From: Xanthomarina arctica
GTDB taxonomy: Bacteria > Bacteroidota > Bacteroidia > Flavobacteriales > Flavobacteriaceae
Assembly (NCBI RefSeq): GCF_014638915.1
Contig: NZ_BMFQ01000001.1
Span: forward strand, 744,001 to 808,000
Length of the DNA: 64,000 bases
Reading direction: 5' to 3'
Positions 36,986-46,295 of this stretch are shown here, piece by piece. The position numbers and the translations under genes were made by a program. The stretch's first letter is position 1; the number at the start of each line of letters is the position of its first letter. Under the pieces are notes generated by a model, which saw nothing but the letters and a program-made list of their open reading frames with translations, was not told the DNA's origin and ran no database searches.

Positions 36986-37783
36986 TTATTTCAATCCACT
37001 TAATACTAATACCGGTAAAGTGGTGCTTTGAAAATCTTTCTTCAAAATCGTATTTTTTTCCCACAGTTTGTTGAAAAAACCACGTTTACGTCTAACAACA
37101 CATAATAAATCTGGATTGATGTCTTTATAATGTTCTAAAACTGCTTGAAATGTAGTCGCATTTTCAGAAAAAGTTGTGTTGGTAATTATAGCAGACAGTT
37201 GGTCGTCAATCTCAAAATCGCCTTCATTATGATATGGTGTTTTTACCAATAATAAATTCACAACAGATTTAAAATGGGTTTTAATATCCAATAACGGATC
37301 TAAACTATTTCCTTTTTTTATAATAGCAGATTTTATAGCCAATAAAATATTACTCATAGGCTTGTATTTAAATCCTTCTGGTACAATTAAAGCAGGAATA
37401 TTGGTTTGCTTAATAATTTTTCCAGAGGTTTTACCTAAATACACCTCTTCTCTAATAGAATTAGTTCGAGGCTCTATCATAATTAAATCGATGTCTAGAG
37501 ATTTGCATACCAATTCTATAGTATCGATTAATTTTCCTTTAAAAGTTTTAATTCGAACATCAACCCCTTTAGTATCTATTTTGGCAACGTGAGATTTTAA
37601 AAACTCTAAACTTTCTCGTTCCAAAATATGATCTATTTTAATCATGGTACCAGCTTTGGTGTACACATTATAAATCTGTACAACATATATTTTTGCACCA
37701 AAAGACTTGGCGAAATCTACAGCATACTGTAAATGACTTACCGCATTTTTAGATGAACCAACAGGAACTAATATATTTTTCAT
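36986..37783 (-). CDS. universal stress protein (tandem UspA-like domains)
   Basis: 265 residues from ATG 37783, which gives the family start MKNILVPVGSSKNAVSHL; the longer frame to 37819 would begin inside the promoter box. Two Usp halves: residues 1-140 are well kept (ILVPVG, DLIMIEPR, GKTSGKIIKQTNIPALIVPEG), the second half is more diverged but ends with the typical STTLPVLVLSG. The ATP-binding Gly pattern of the first half is only partly present. Cytosolic, role in stress survival inferred from family. Confidence 0.85.
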   Translation of the reverse strand: MKNILVPVGSSKNAVSHLQYAVDFAKSFGAKIYVVQIYNVYTKAGTMIKIDHILERESLEFLKSHVAKIDTKGVDVRIKTFKGKLIDTIELVCKSLDIDLIMIEPRTNSIREEVYLGKTSGKIIKQTNIPALIVPEGFKYKPMSNILLAIKSAIIKKGNSLDPLLDIKTHFKSVVNLLLVKTPYHNEGDFEIDDQLSAIITNTTFSENATTFQAVLEHYKDINPDLLCVVRRKRGFFNKLWEKNTILKKDFQSTTLPVLVLSGLK

Positions 37784-37816
37784 AATTAAAAAACTAAATT
37801 TACAAGATATTTGATG

Positions 37817-37824
37817 CAAAAGTA
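37817..37824 (-). promoter_or_regulatory. candidate -7 element of the universal stress protein gene
   Basis: Minus-strand TACTTTTG, a full match to TAnnTTTG, 33 bases before ATG 37783. Confidence 0.45.
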
Positions 37825-37834
37825 AACATTAAAA

Positions 37835-38335
37835 ATGATTCGGAAAGCTACTAATAAAGATATTGATACCATTTTAGAAATTACCCAGGCGTGTGGGTTA
37901 TTTTTGACGGATATGGGTGTTTTTCAATGGAATGAGTCCTACCCTAATAAAAATATATTTGAAAAGGATGTGCTTAGAAATGAATTGTATGTCTTGGAGT
38001 ATCAGTCAAACATTATAGGTTGTATGGTGCTTTCAACTTTAATGGATGAAGAATATCTACCTGTTAAATGGTTAACTAAAAATAAGAACAACCTGTATAT
38101 TCACAGATTGGCTATCCATCCAAATCAACAACGCAAAGGTTTTGCTAAAAAGCTCATGGATTTTGCCGAAGCTTTTGCAATGAAAAACAGCTTTAAATCT
38201 GTCCGGTTGGATACGTTTTCTGAAAATATAAATAACCAAAAATTTTACGAACTTCGCCGTTATAAACGCTTAGGTGAAATTTATTTCCCAAACCAAAGTA
38301 AATCTTCTTTTTACTGTTATGAACTAGTCTTGTGA
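37835..38335 (+). CDS. GNAT family N-acetyltransferase
   Basis: 166 residues with the acetyl-CoA-binding segment RLAIHPNQQRKGFAKKLMDFA (motif A, residues 90-110) and a closing VRLDTFSENINNQKFYELRRYK. Transfers an acetyl group to an unknown amine. It starts about 50 bases from the divergent stress-protein gene and its stop overlaps the GTG start of the MATE gene by 4 bases, so the two are coupled. The pairing hints at a drug or metabolite modified and exported, but that is inference. Confidence 0.87.
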   Translation: MIRKATNKDIDTILEITQACGLFLTDMGVFQWNESYPNKNIFEKDVLRNELYVLEYQSNIIGCMVLSTLMDEEYLPVKWLTKNKNNLYIHRLAIHPNQQRKGFAKKLMDFAEAFAMKNSFKSVRLDTFSENINNQKFYELRRYKRLGEIYFPNQSKSSFYCYELVL

Positions 38336-39666
38336 GTACAAACATTAGCTTTAAACATATTAATAAATTGGCAATTCCAGCTTTAATTGCTGGAGTGTCT
38401 GAGCCTATTTTATCATTAACCGACACGGCCATTGTTGGAAATATAGATATAAATGCAACAGAGTCTTTAGCGGCTGTTGGTATTGTAGGAGCTTTTATTT
38501 CCATGTTAATTTGGGTTTTAGGACAAACAAGAAGTGCTATTTCTTCTATAGTTTCACAATATGTTGGAGCTAATAATTTGGATAAAGTAAAAAACCTACC
38601 AGCTCAAGCTATTTTTATAATTACGTCTTTAAGCGTTTTAATTATTCTAGTAACTTATCCTTTTGCTGAACAGATTTTTAAACTTTATAATGCCTCAAAT
38701 CTTATATTAGATTATAGTGTTTCCTATTATGAAATTAGAGTGTTTGGTTTTCCCTTCACCTTATTTACCATAGCTGTATTTGGTGCCTTTAGAGGTTTGC
38801 AAAACACCTACTATCCAATGATTATTGCTATAATTGGAGCCACTTCAAACATTGTTCTCGATATTATTTTGGTTTATGGAATTCAGGGACATATTCCTGC
38901 ATTACATATTCAGGGAGCTGCTTATGCGAGTGTGATTGCACAATTTATTATGGCAATTTTATCCGCCTATTTTTTAATTAAAAAGACACCCATTTCTTTG
39001 AAATTACAACTTCCTTTTAATAAAGAAATGAAACGATTTGTATACATGATTCTTAACTTATTTGTTAGAACATTAGCTTTAAATGTCACGCTTTATTTTG
39101 CTAGTGCCTTTTCAACCAGTTATGGAAAACAGTACATTGCGGCTTATACCATAGCCATTAATTTGTGGTTTCTTGGTGCTTTTATAATTGATGGATATGC
39201 TAGTGCTGGAAATATTTTATCTGGAAAGCTCTTAGGAGGAAAAGAATACCATAAGCTCATTAAGTTAAGTAACAAGCTTATTAGATATGGTATTTCTTTA
39301 GGATTGATTATGGCCATAATTGGTAGTATGTTTTATTATTCCTTGGGAACTCTTTTCACTAAAGAACCGGAGGTTTTAGAAGCGTTTTATAACATATTTT
39401 GGATGGTTTTAGCCATGCAACCTTTATGTGCCATTGCTTTTATTTTTGATGGTATGTTTAAAGGCCTTGGCAAAATGAAGGATTTAAGAAATCTCTTATT
39501 GCTTTCAACATTTTTGGTTTTTGTTCCAGTATTGTTTTGGTTAGATTCTTTAGACTTAAAACTCTATGCCATTTTTATTGCATTTACTTGCTGGATTATA
39601 GCCAGAGGTTTCCCTTTAATCATAATATTTAGGAAAGAATTTTTACCACTTTCGAAAAAGAATTAA
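38332..39666 (+). CDS. MATE family efflux transporter
   Basis: 444 residues, about twelve membrane segments, sodium- or proton-driven export of organic cations or other small molecules. Begins with GTG at 38332, overlapping the acetyltransferase TGA. Typical MATE pieces: IPALIAGVSEPILSLTDTAIVG in helix 1, GAFRGLQNTYYPM, and the second-half PLCAIAFIFDGMFKGLGKM. It resembles the DinF-like branch. Two very small membrane-peptide genes follow on the same strand. Confidence 0.92.
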   Translation: MSTNISFKHINKLAIPALIAGVSEPILSLTDTAIVGNIDINATESLAAVGIVGAFISMLIWVLGQTRSAISSIVSQYVGANNLDKVKNLPAQAIFIITSLSVLIILVTYPFAEQIFKLYNASNLILDYSVSYYEIRVFGFPFTLFTIAVFGAFRGLQNTYYPMIIAIIGATSNIVLDIILVYGIQGHIPALHIQGAAYASVIAQFIMAILSAYFLIKKTPISLKLQLPFNKEMKRFVYMILNLFVRTLALNVTLYFASAFSTSYGKQYIAAYTIAINLWFLGAFIIDGYASAGNILSGKLLGGKEYHKLIKLSNKLIRYGISLGLIMAIIGSMFYYSLGTLFTKEPEVLEAFYNIFWMVLAMQPLCAIAFIFDGMFKGLGKMKDLRNLLLLSTFLVFVPVLFWLDSLDLKLYAIFIAFTCWIIARGFPLIIIFRKEFLPLSKKN

Positions 39667-39682
39667 CTTTGAAAAAAAATAA

Positions 39683-39862
39683 ATGATGTTTTCAATAATT
39701 AGCTTATTTCAAGAGGTCGATATAAACGAAAAAATTAAGAGTGCTCCAGACGATTCGTATGAAATTGGCGTGTTTATTGGAAGTTTATTGCCTTTCGTTA
39801 CCCTTGTAATTATTGCGTATGCCATTTATAGATATAATAAGAACAAATCAAATAACGAATAA
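39683..39862 (+). CDS. small single-pass membrane protein, 59 residues
   Basis: Not recognised as a named family. It begins MMFSIISLFQEVD; an acidic stretch (KSAPDDSYEIG) is followed by one membrane helix (residues about 28-49, FIGSLLPFVTLVIIAYAIYR) and a short basic/Asn tail. It starts 17 bases after the MATE stop and ends one base before the next tiny gene (TAATATG), which suggests translational coupling. The Met-Met start leaves a one-residue uncertainty. Confidence 0.6.
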   Translation: MMFSIISLFQEVDINEKIKSAPDDSYEIGVFIGSLLPFVTLVIIAYAIYRYNKNKSNNE

Positions 39863-39863
39863 T

Positions 39864-39962
39864 ATGGATTTTTTAAATTTTTTAGGAGGTAATGGATTAT
39901 TTCTAGTGCTAGCCGTAGTTTTAGTCATTATTTACGTGTATAACCGTAGAAAAAATAGATAG
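39864..39962 (+). CDS. very small membrane peptide, 32 residues
   Basis: MDFLNFLGGNGLF, then one hydrophobic helix (LVLAVVLVIIYVY) and the basic end NRRKNR. The pattern (short N-out, helix, positive C-terminus) fits an inner-membrane peptide. It starts two bases after the previous stop and ends one base before the convergent oxygenase stop, exactly filling the space, which argues it is a real gene. Confidence 0.5.
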   Translation: MDFLNFLGGNGLFLVLAVVLVIIYVYNRRKNR

Positions 39963-39963
39963 A

Positions 39964-40605
39964 TTATCGCGTTTTTAACCAACCTGTAATACTCAATCTT
40001 TCTGTGTTTACAGGTTTTACTTCATGTTCTAAGACTTGGCTCTCAAAAATAACAACACGTCCAGGAAACGGATAAATTACTTTTTCTGTTTCTTGGCCAT
40101 TTTCATCTAAGTACAAAACCAATTCGCCACCATTTTCAGGCAACCAGCCATCTTCATTTAAATAACAAACAAAAGATAATTTTCGTCTGTCATCATTTTG
40201 AAACGTATCCAAGTGCCTTTTATAAAAAGTGTCTGTAGGATATAAAGCATAATGGAATTCTTTATGTAAAATACCCAAGAAGCAGGTTTTATTTAAATAA
40301 TTGACCAAACTATTTATTTTATTGAAGAACAACATTTCTGCCTCATTGGCTTTTAGTTCATCGATCCATAAAATAACATCGCCTCGAATGGATTTAATAA
40401 TAGTTTCGTTAACACGATTACCAATTGCGGCTTTTTTAAATCTGTCTTCTTCGTGCTTATTAATTAAGGATTGTCTTAGTTCTAAAACGTCATCGGCAGT
40501 AAAAAAATCTTCAACAATACAATATTGCTTTGCTAAAATGTCTTCAATGATACGCTCATATTGAGGATTTTCTACAAAAGGGATTTCTTCAAAAAGTAAG
40601 TTCAT
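39964..40605 (-). CDS. 2-oxoglutarate/Fe(II)-dependent oxygenase (prolyl 4-hydroxylase-like)
   Basis: 213 residues. The metal triad is His131 and Asp133 in KRHLDTF and His194 in LEHEVKPV; Arg203 (TERLSITGW) would bind 2-oxoglutarate. YLNEDGWLPENGGELVLYL is typical of the prolyl-hydroxylase-like class of these enzymes. The substrate, a protein proline or a small molecule, is unknown. Cytosolic, monocistronic, divergent from queD. Confidence 0.87.
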   Translation of the reverse strand: MNLLFEEIPFVENPQYERIIEDILAKQYCIVEDFFTADDVLELRQSLINKHEEDRFKKAAIGNRVNETIIKSIRGDVILWIDELKANEAEMLFFNKINSLVNYLNKTCFLGILHKEFHYALYPTDTFYKRHLDTFQNDDRRKLSFVCYLNEDGWLPENGGELVLYLDENGQETEKVIYPFPGRVVIFESQVLEHEVKPVNTERLSITGWLKTR

Positions 40606-40694
40606 TGGTTACAAGAAAACAGGTATATAAACAAAAATTATTGCCAATTATTGGCCAAATGTAGTCTAAATTCATATTCCTTTTACAAAACGAT

Positions 40695-40702
40695 TATCTT
40701 TG
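40695..40702 (+). promoter_or_regulatory. candidate -7 element of queD
   Basis: TATCTTTG, a full match to TAnnTTTG, 20 bases before ATG 40723. It lies inside the longer open frame, so that extension is not translated. Confidence 0.5.
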
Positions 40703-40722
40703 CACTCATAATAAAGTTTACA

Positions 40723-41172
40723 ATGAGTAAAATTAGAATAACAAAGTTATTTTCTTTCGAAACAGGTCACGCACTTTATGGCTATGATGGGAAGTGTAAA
40801 AATGTTCATGGACATAGTTATAAACTATCTGTTACAGTAATAGGAACTCCCATTTCGGACACGGATAACGTGAAATTTGGAATGGTTATAGATTTTGGAG
40901 ATCTTAAGAAAATAGTTAAAAACGAAATTGTTGATGTTTTTGATCATGCAACCGTTTTTAATAAAAACACGCCACATGTCGAATTGGCTAAAGAGCTTTC
41001 AGATAGAGGCCATAGCGTACTTTTGGTAGATTACCAACCTACCAGTGAAATGATGGTAATTGATTTTGCAGATAAAATTAAAAAATATTTACCAAGTCAT
41101 ATTTCTTTGTTTTCATTAAAACTTCAAGAAACAGATTCTAGTTTTGCCGAATGGTATGCCTCTGATAATTAG
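40723..41172 (+). CDS. queD: 6-carboxytetrahydropterin synthase (PTPS/QueD)
   Basis: 149 residues from ATG 40723; an open frame reaching back to 40651 is discounted because the promoter lies in it. Converts dihydroneopterin triphosphate to 6-carboxytetrahydropterin on the way to queuosine. Zinc ligands His16, His29 and His31 and the catalytic Cys25 are all seen in GHALYG and GKCKNVHGHSY. The acidic end LQETDSSFAEWY matches the family. lpxH follows 82 bases later. Confidence 0.93.
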   Translation: MSKIRITKLFSFETGHALYGYDGKCKNVHGHSYKLSVTVIGTPISDTDNVKFGMVIDFGDLKKIVKNEIVDVFDHATVFNKNTPHVELAKELSDRGHSVLLVDYQPTSEMMVIDFADKIKKYLPSHISLFSLKLQETDSSFAEWYASDN

Positions 41173-41254
41173 TTTACAATCTCGGTTTTTGGTTTAAAAA
41201 CCTAAACTATCACAATAAGATTCCACCTTCATAGGAATTAATTATATTTACTTC

Positions 41255-42007
41255 ATGAATATTCCCAAAGGAAAAAAAATTTATTTTGCTTCAGATAATC
41301 ATCTAGGAGCACCAACGCCAGAAGAATCTCGGCCTCGTGAAAAGAAATTTGTAGCTTGGTTAGATGAAGTCAAGCAAGATGCTGCCGTTATTTTTTTAAT
41401 GGGAGATTTATTCGATTTTTGGTTTGAATATAAAACCGTAGTACCTAAAGGGTTTACTAGAACCCTTGGAAAGCTTGCAGAAATCAGCGATTCTGGAATT
41501 CCTATTTACTATTTTGTTGGAAATCATGATCTTTGGATGAATGGTTATTTTGAAGAAGAATTAAATATTCCTGTATATCATGAGCCCCAAGAATTCACCT
41601 TTAATAATCAAACTTTTTTAATAGGTCATGGAGATGGTTTAGGACCTGGCGACATGGGTTACAAGCGCATGAAAAAAGTATTTACTAATCCGTTTAGTAA
41701 ATGGCTTTTCCGTTGGTTGCATCCAGATTTAGGAGTGAAATTGGCGCAATATCTTTCTGTAAAAAATAAATTGATTTCAGGAGACGATGATGCTAAGTTT
41801 TTAGGAGAAGAAAATGAATGGCTTGTACAATATTGTAAGAGAAAACAGGAAGAAAAACATAGAGATTATTATGTGTTTGGACATAGACATCTACCATTAA
41901 CTATTGACATTAGTGAGAAGTCAAAATACATCAATCTAGGCGATTGGATTGGTTATTATACCTATGGCGTTTTTGATGGGGAATCCATGGAGTTGAAAGA
42001 GTATTAA
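41255..42007 (+). CDS. lpxH: UDP-2,3-diacylglucosamine diphosphatase (LpxH-type)
   Basis: 250 residues, a calcineurin-like metallophosphatase that makes lipid X in lipid A synthesis at the inner membrane. All metal-binding motifs are visible: ASDNHLG, GDLFDFWFE, GNHDLWM, GHGDGLGPGD and FGHRHLP. The stop overlaps the convergent MFS gene stop by 4 bases. Confidence 0.9.
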   Translation: MNIPKGKKIYFASDNHLGAPTPEESRPREKKFVAWLDEVKQDAAVIFLMGDLFDFWFEYKTVVPKGFTRTLGKLAEISDSGIPIYYFVGNHDLWMNGYFEEELNIPVYHEPQEFTFNNQTFLIGHGDGLGPGDMGYKRMKKVFTNPFSKWLFRWLHPDLGVKLAQYLSVKNKLISGDDDAKFLGEENEWLVQYCKRKQEEKHRDYYVFGHRHLPLTIDISEKSKYINLGDWIGYYTYGVFDGESMELKEY

Positions 42008-43269
42008 TCCTTCTCATGTTCTTCAATATCTTTTCTCAAGTCTAACTTTCTAAACGAAGGAGATACAATCCCTGTAGTTAAAACCGTAATTAATGTCATT
42101 GTTCCTCCAAAAACCACTGCAGTTACAGTTCCAAAAAGCTTAGCAGTAACACCACTTTCAAAGGCGCCAAGCTCGTTAGAAGACCCAACAAACATAGAGT
42201 TTACTGAAGATACGCGCCCTCGCATATGATCTGGTGTTTTTATCTGTAAAATGGTTTGTCTAATAACCATGGACACACCGTCTGTAACACCGCTAAAGAA
42301 AAGTGCCACTACCGAAATCCAGAATATAGACGACAGACCAAAGACAATAATACTGACTCCAAATCCAAAAATAGCCACTAGTAATTTCATTCCGGCATTT
42401 TTACTAATAGGAAGGTAAGCGGTTGCCAACATGGTTAAAAATGCTCCTACAGCAGGAGCGGCACGCAACACACCAAAACCTTCACTACCTACTTTTAAAA
42501 TATCTTGGGCAAATATGGGAAGTAAAGCAACAGCACCTCCAAAAAGTACCGCTACCATATCTAAAGTTAAGGCTCCTAAAACGGCTTTGGTTTTAAAAAC
42601 AAATTGGAGGCCTTCTTTTAAACTCTGCATCACAGGTTCTCCAATTTTAGGATTCAAAATAGGTTTCTTTTTTATTCTAAATAAAACGATAAACGAAAAC
42701 ATTACCAAGCCAAACACAAAGCATAAAGACCAATGAACTCCAATAGCACTAATTAAAAAACCAGCAGTTGCAGGTCCCAAAACAGACGCCATTTGCCAAG
42801 TGGAACTACTCCAAGTAGCCGCATTTGGATAAATTTTCTTTGGAACAATTAATGCGATTAAAGAGAAAATGGTTGGTCCGAAAAAGGAGCGTATAAAACC
42901 CCCAAAAAACACCAAAGCATAAATGCAATATAGAATCGTATTTGTTGACCAATCTGCAACAATTCTGGGCCATGTTAATAGGAAAAGCCCTAAACTTATA
43001 AGTGAGAAAAAGGCAATACATTTAGCTAGTAAATTTCTTTTTTCATTTTGATCCACAATGTGTCCTGCAAACAAGGCCATGGACAGAGCTGGAATAATTT
43101 CCATTAGGCCTATAATACCCAAAGATAAAGGATCTTTGGTAATACTATATACTTGCCATTCTATAATAATAAATTGCATAGACCAACCAAAAACCAAAGC
43201 AAAGCGTAATAGGAGAAATATATTAAATTCTTTTATCCGCAAAGCGGCGTAAGGATCTTTTTTTGCCAT
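42004..43269 (-). CDS. MFS transporter (EntS-like exporter group)
   Basis: 421 residues with about twelve membrane helices. The sequence resembles the MFS_3/EntS group of exporters (early FNIFLLLRFALVFGWSMQF, PAVGAFLTML and the signature-like GMKLLVAIFGFG). Such proteins export siderophores or macrolides; the substrate is unknown and no siderophore genes are nearby. A copy of the dispersed palindrome lies just upstream of its start codon. Confidence 0.86.
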   Translation of the reverse strand: MAKKDPYAALRIKEFNIFLLLRFALVFGWSMQFIIIEWQVYSITKDPLSLGIIGLMEIIPALSMALFAGHIVDQNEKRNLLAKCIAFFSLISLGLFLLTWPRIVADWSTNTILYCIYALVFFGGFIRSFFGPTIFSLIALIVPKKIYPNAATWSSSTWQMASVLGPATAGFLISAIGVHWSLCFVFGLVMFSFIVLFRIKKKPILNPKIGEPVMQSLKEGLQFVFKTKAVLGALTLDMVAVLFGGAVALLPIFAQDILKVGSEGFGVLRAAPAVGAFLTMLATAYLPISKNAGMKLLVAIFGFGVSIIVFGLSSIFWISVVALFFSGVTDGVSMVIRQTILQIKTPDHMRGRVSSVNSMFVGSSNELGAFESGVTAKLFGTVTAVVFGGTMTLITVLTTGIVSPSFRKLDLRKDIEEHEKD

Positions 43270-43274
43270 ATGAT

Positions 43275-43294
43275 CTTCCTGTGAAAGTAGGAAC
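43275..43294. repeat. dispersed palindrome, copy e
   Basis: CTTCCTGTGAAAGTAGGAAC, arms TTCCT/AGGAA intact, centre GTGAAAGT. It starts 6 bases upstream of the MFS start codon and would be in its leader. Confidence 0.5.
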
Positions 43295-43309
43295 CTTTTA
43301 ATTATTTAA

Positions 43310-43342
43310 AGTCCTAAAAGGTTACAAAAACCTGAAAGGACT
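43310..43342 (-). terminator. candidate terminator of the second OmpA gene
   Basis: Interrupted stem AGTCCT ... AGGACT (43310-43315 with 43337-43342) with an inner AAGGT/ACCT pairing, 45 bases after the minus-strand stop; the transcript continues AT-rich but lacks a clean T-run. Confidence 0.4.
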
Positions 43343-43386
43343 ATTTTAGAATCTTTTACAAATGTAAAATAACCTGATGCATATTT

Positions 43387-44484
43387 TTAATTTTTCACGA
43401 GTTTAAACTCAACTCTTCTATTTAAAGCACGACCTTCATCTGTATTATTGGATGACATTGGAAACCTATCACCAAAACCTTGAGCAATAATTCTAGTGGG
43501 ATTTAAACCTTTTGAAATTAAGTATAAGGCAACATTTTTGGCTCGAAGAAGAGATAATTCCTCATTTCTTTTTTCACTTCCAACGTGATCGGTATGACCA
43601 TAAATTTCAATGGACAAGGTTTTATGTTTTTCTAAATAATTATATAATTGATCGAGTTCTTTAATAGAGGCATCTAATAAATTTGATTTATTGAAATCGA
43701 ATTGCACATTTTGAAGCGTGTAAACCGTATTTTCTTCTAGAACCTGATAATTTTCTATATTATTAATTGAAATCTCCTTTGTTTTTCCAACTTCAAAAGG
43801 AATGACACTTATGTCGTCCAAGTAATAATAAGATGCATCTGGATGTTTAGATTCTTGAATTTTAATGGTTGCCAATTTTTTGTTCGGATCAAAATTTCCA
43901 ATAATAAAAAATTGCTCAAATCCTTTAGATACAAAGTCGAAAGTTACTAGTTCCCATTGTTCTTTTTCGGTGTAAAACTGAAGGCTGTATATTATGGTGA
44001 AATGGCTTTTTTCAATGTTATTTAGAATGGAGTTTACATTAATTACTTTATCTGATGAAGATTTTAAAGGCTTATTTAAAAATAGTACACCAAGATCTTT
44101 AATAGCATGGCTAGAATTTGCTGCTAGATTGATATAAAACGATAAAGTGTATTTTTCTCCTTTTGTCAAAACGTTTAAAAATTCTCCTTGGATGTATTCT
44201 CGATAATCTTCGGGAGCCATCACATACATTCCGGCATAAGCCTTCCCTGTTTTAGGATTTTGATTTCCAAAGAAATTTGTAAAACCGATAGCTTTACTAC
44301 AAGAATTAAAATAATCTGTAGACCCTAAATTAGGTATGGACCATTGTGATACGTTTTTATTGAAATTACCAAGGTGTTCTGGGCAGTATTTAAATTCTTC
44401 AAAACTTGGATTAAGAACAAGGTTTTGAGCCTGACAAAACAGAACAAGAACATTGAAAAATAAAATGTAAATTGTTTTTACCAT
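43387..44484 (-). CDS. OmpA-family protein with N-terminal galactose-binding-like domain
   Basis: 365 residues. A signal peptide (MVKTIYILFFNVLVLFCQAQ) precedes an N-terminal domain starting NLVLNPSFEEFKYCPEHLG, the type of jelly-roll domain seen in flavobacterial OmpA-like proteins, through about residue 240. The C-terminal 115 residues are an OmpA domain (IEIYGHTDHVGS, ALNRRVEFKLV) that binds peptidoglycan. No barrel is visible, so it is probably periplasmic or attached to the outer membrane by other means. No lipobox. Confidence 0.85.
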   Translation of the reverse strand: MVKTIYILFFNVLVLFCQAQNLVLNPSFEEFKYCPEHLGNFNKNVSQWSIPNLGSTDYFNSCSKAIGFTNFFGNQNPKTGKAYAGMYVMAPEDYREYIQGEFLNVLTKGEKYTLSFYINLAANSSHAIKDLGVLFLNKPLKSSSDKVINVNSILNNIEKSHFTIIYSLQFYTEKEQWELVTFDFVSKGFEQFFIIGNFDPNKKLATIKIQESKHPDASYYYLDDISVIPFEVGKTKEISINNIENYQVLEENTVYTLQNVQFDFNKSNLLDASIKELDQLYNYLEKHKTLSIEIYGHTDHVGSEKRNEELSLLRAKNVALYLISKGLNPTRIIAQGFGDRFPMSSNNTDEGRALNRRVEFKLVKN

Positions 44485-44504
44485 GTCTTAAAATGCTAAA
44501 AATA

Positions 44505-46196
44505 TTATTCCCTAAGATCTCTCAATTTCAATTGTAGCGAGGTATTGCCTTGCCAATGATTTTCGTCTATAGTATAAACGGCTTTAAATAATTGGTTGTC
44601 CTTAATTAAATGAAGCTTGTCTCCTAAGTTAAAACCAATGCACACTAATTTGTCACTTCCTGGTTGTTTTACTGTAATGCGCAAATGCTTATCCTCTTCC
44701 CCAACACATTTTCCGTAACCTGTATCCTTAAGGTCTTCAGACATAAAAACAGGAGTCATATTTCCTGGTCCGTAAGGTGCAAATTGACACAATATGCGCC
44801 ATAATTTGCCATCTATTTGGGCTAGATTAATATTGAAGTCTATTTTAATTTCTGGAACGAGTAAATTTTTATCAATGGTTCGAGAGACTTCATCTTCAAA
44901 AGCTTGTTTAAAGGCTTCGTAGTTTTCTACTTTTAAAGTAAGGCCGGCGGCGTATTTATGACCTCCAAATTGTTCGATATGTTCAGCACAAGCTTCCAAT
45001 GCATTATAGACATCAAATCCGGAAACCGAACGTGCCGAAGCTGCGAGACTATCGCCACTTTTTGTAAACACTAAAGTTGGTCTGTAATAGGTTTCTATAA
45101 GTCGTGAAGCCACAATTCCAATAACGCCTTTATGCCAAGTTTCATGATATACAACCGTTGTAAAACCCTCTTGTTCGTTGTTGTTTTCTATTTGTAAAAG
45201 AGCTTCTTCCGTAATGCGTTTATCTGCTTCTCTTCGGTCTGTATTAAAAGCTTCAATTTCTTCAGCATAAGTTTCTGCTAAATTATAATCGGTTTCACTT
45301 AGTAAAGTCACAGCATAATTACCATGTTTCATGCGTCCTGCAGCATTGATTCTAGGAGCTACAATAAAAACAACATCTGTAATGGTTAAAATATCTTTTT
45401 TAACTTGATTGATTATGGCTTTAATTCCAGGGCGTGGATTGGTATTTATTACTTGCAATCCCAAATAAGCTAAGACTCTATTTTCGCCAACAATTGGAAC
45501 AATATCAGCGCCAATGGCGGTGGCCACCAAATCTAAATAGTCGGTTAATTCTTCAACCGATTTACCTTCTTTTGAAGCCAATGCCTGAATAAGTTTAAAG
45601 CCAACACCACAACCACAAAGTTCTTTAAACGGGTAATTACAATCGTCTCGTTTTGGGTCTAAAACAGCAACTGCATTTGGAAGGTCTTTTCCAGGTCTGT
45701 GGTGATCGCAGATGATGAAATCGAGGCCTTTTTCTTTAGCATAAGCAACCTTGTCAATGGCTTTAACGCCACAATCTAAAGCGATAATTAAGGAGAAATC
45801 GTTATCGTGTGCGAAGTCGATACCTTTTATTGAGACACCATAACCTTCGTCGTATCTATCAGGAATATAGGTAGCAACTTGATCTGTTCTTGTTTTTAAA
45901 TAGGTTGACATTAATGCGACTGAAGATGTGCCATCTACATCATAATCTCCAAAAACTAGAATATTTTCATTATTAGCCAAAGCAAGTTCAATGCGTGCAA
46001 CAGCTCGATCCATATCTTTCATTAAAAACGGATCGTGTAAATGTTCTAGACTAGGTCTAAAAAATGTTTTTGCATCTTCATACGTTTCGATACCACGTTG
46101 CAACAACAACGTAGCCACGACCTCATCTATTTGAAGAGACTTTTGTAAGAAAGCCAATTTACTAGCCTCAGGTTTTGGTTTTAGAGTCCAACGCAT
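44505..46196 (-). CDS. recJ: single-stranded-DNA exonuclease RecJ
   Basis: 563 residues; 5'-3' exonuclease acting in mismatch repair and RecF-type recombination. The DHH family motifs are intact: FGDYDVDGTSS, ALDCGVKAID, CDHHRPG, DPKRDDCNYPF and the second-domain GGHKYAAGL. The C-terminal OB-like domain ends LQLKLRDLRE. It is monocistronic, with the repeat cluster at 46200-46290 just upstream of its start. Confidence 0.95.
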   Translation of the reverse strand: MRWTLKPKPEASKLAFLQKSLQIDEVVATLLLQRGIETYEDAKTFFRPSLEHLHDPFLMKDMDRAVARIELALANNENILVFGDYDVDGTSSVALMSTYLKTRTDQVATYIPDRYDEGYGVSIKGIDFAHDNDFSLIIALDCGVKAIDKVAYAKEKGLDFIICDHHRPGKDLPNAVAVLDPKRDDCNYPFKELCGCGVGFKLIQALASKEGKSVEELTDYLDLVATAIGADIVPIVGENRVLAYLGLQVINTNPRPGIKAIINQVKKDILTITDVVFIVAPRINAAGRMKHGNYAVTLLSETDYNLAETYAEEIEAFNTDRREADKRITEEALLQIENNNEQEGFTTVVYHETWHKGVIGIVASRLIETYYRPTLVFTKSGDSLAASARSVSGFDVYNALEACAEHIEQFGGHKYAAGLTLKVENYEAFKQAFEDEVSRTIDKNLLVPEIKIDFNINLAQIDGKLWRILCQFAPYGPGNMTPVFMSEDLKDTGYGKCVGEEDKHLRITVKQPGSDKLVCIGFNLGDKLHLIKDNQLFKAVYTIDENHWQGNTSLQLKLRDLRE

Positions 46197-46200
46197 TTTG

Positions 46201-46295
46201 AAAGTTATAAGTTTTAAGTGCCTAAAACACCTAAAGTTGTTAAAAATGAACTCTAAGTACTTATAACTTTAGAGTACTTTAGGCACTTTAAGTTT
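46201..46295. repeat. AAGTGCCTAAA-type inverted repeat cluster, left of osmC
   Basis: The left arm has AAAGTTATAAG and AAGTGCCTAAA; the right arm contains their complements (CTTATAACTTT and TTTAGGCACTT) in changed order, so the strand can fold on itself in more than one way. It fills the gap between recJ and osmC. Confidence 0.5.

Noticed and set aside
41184-41202. Hairpin GGTTTTT/AAAAACC after queD
   Set aside because: Only seven weak pairs and no T-run; too poor to call a terminator.
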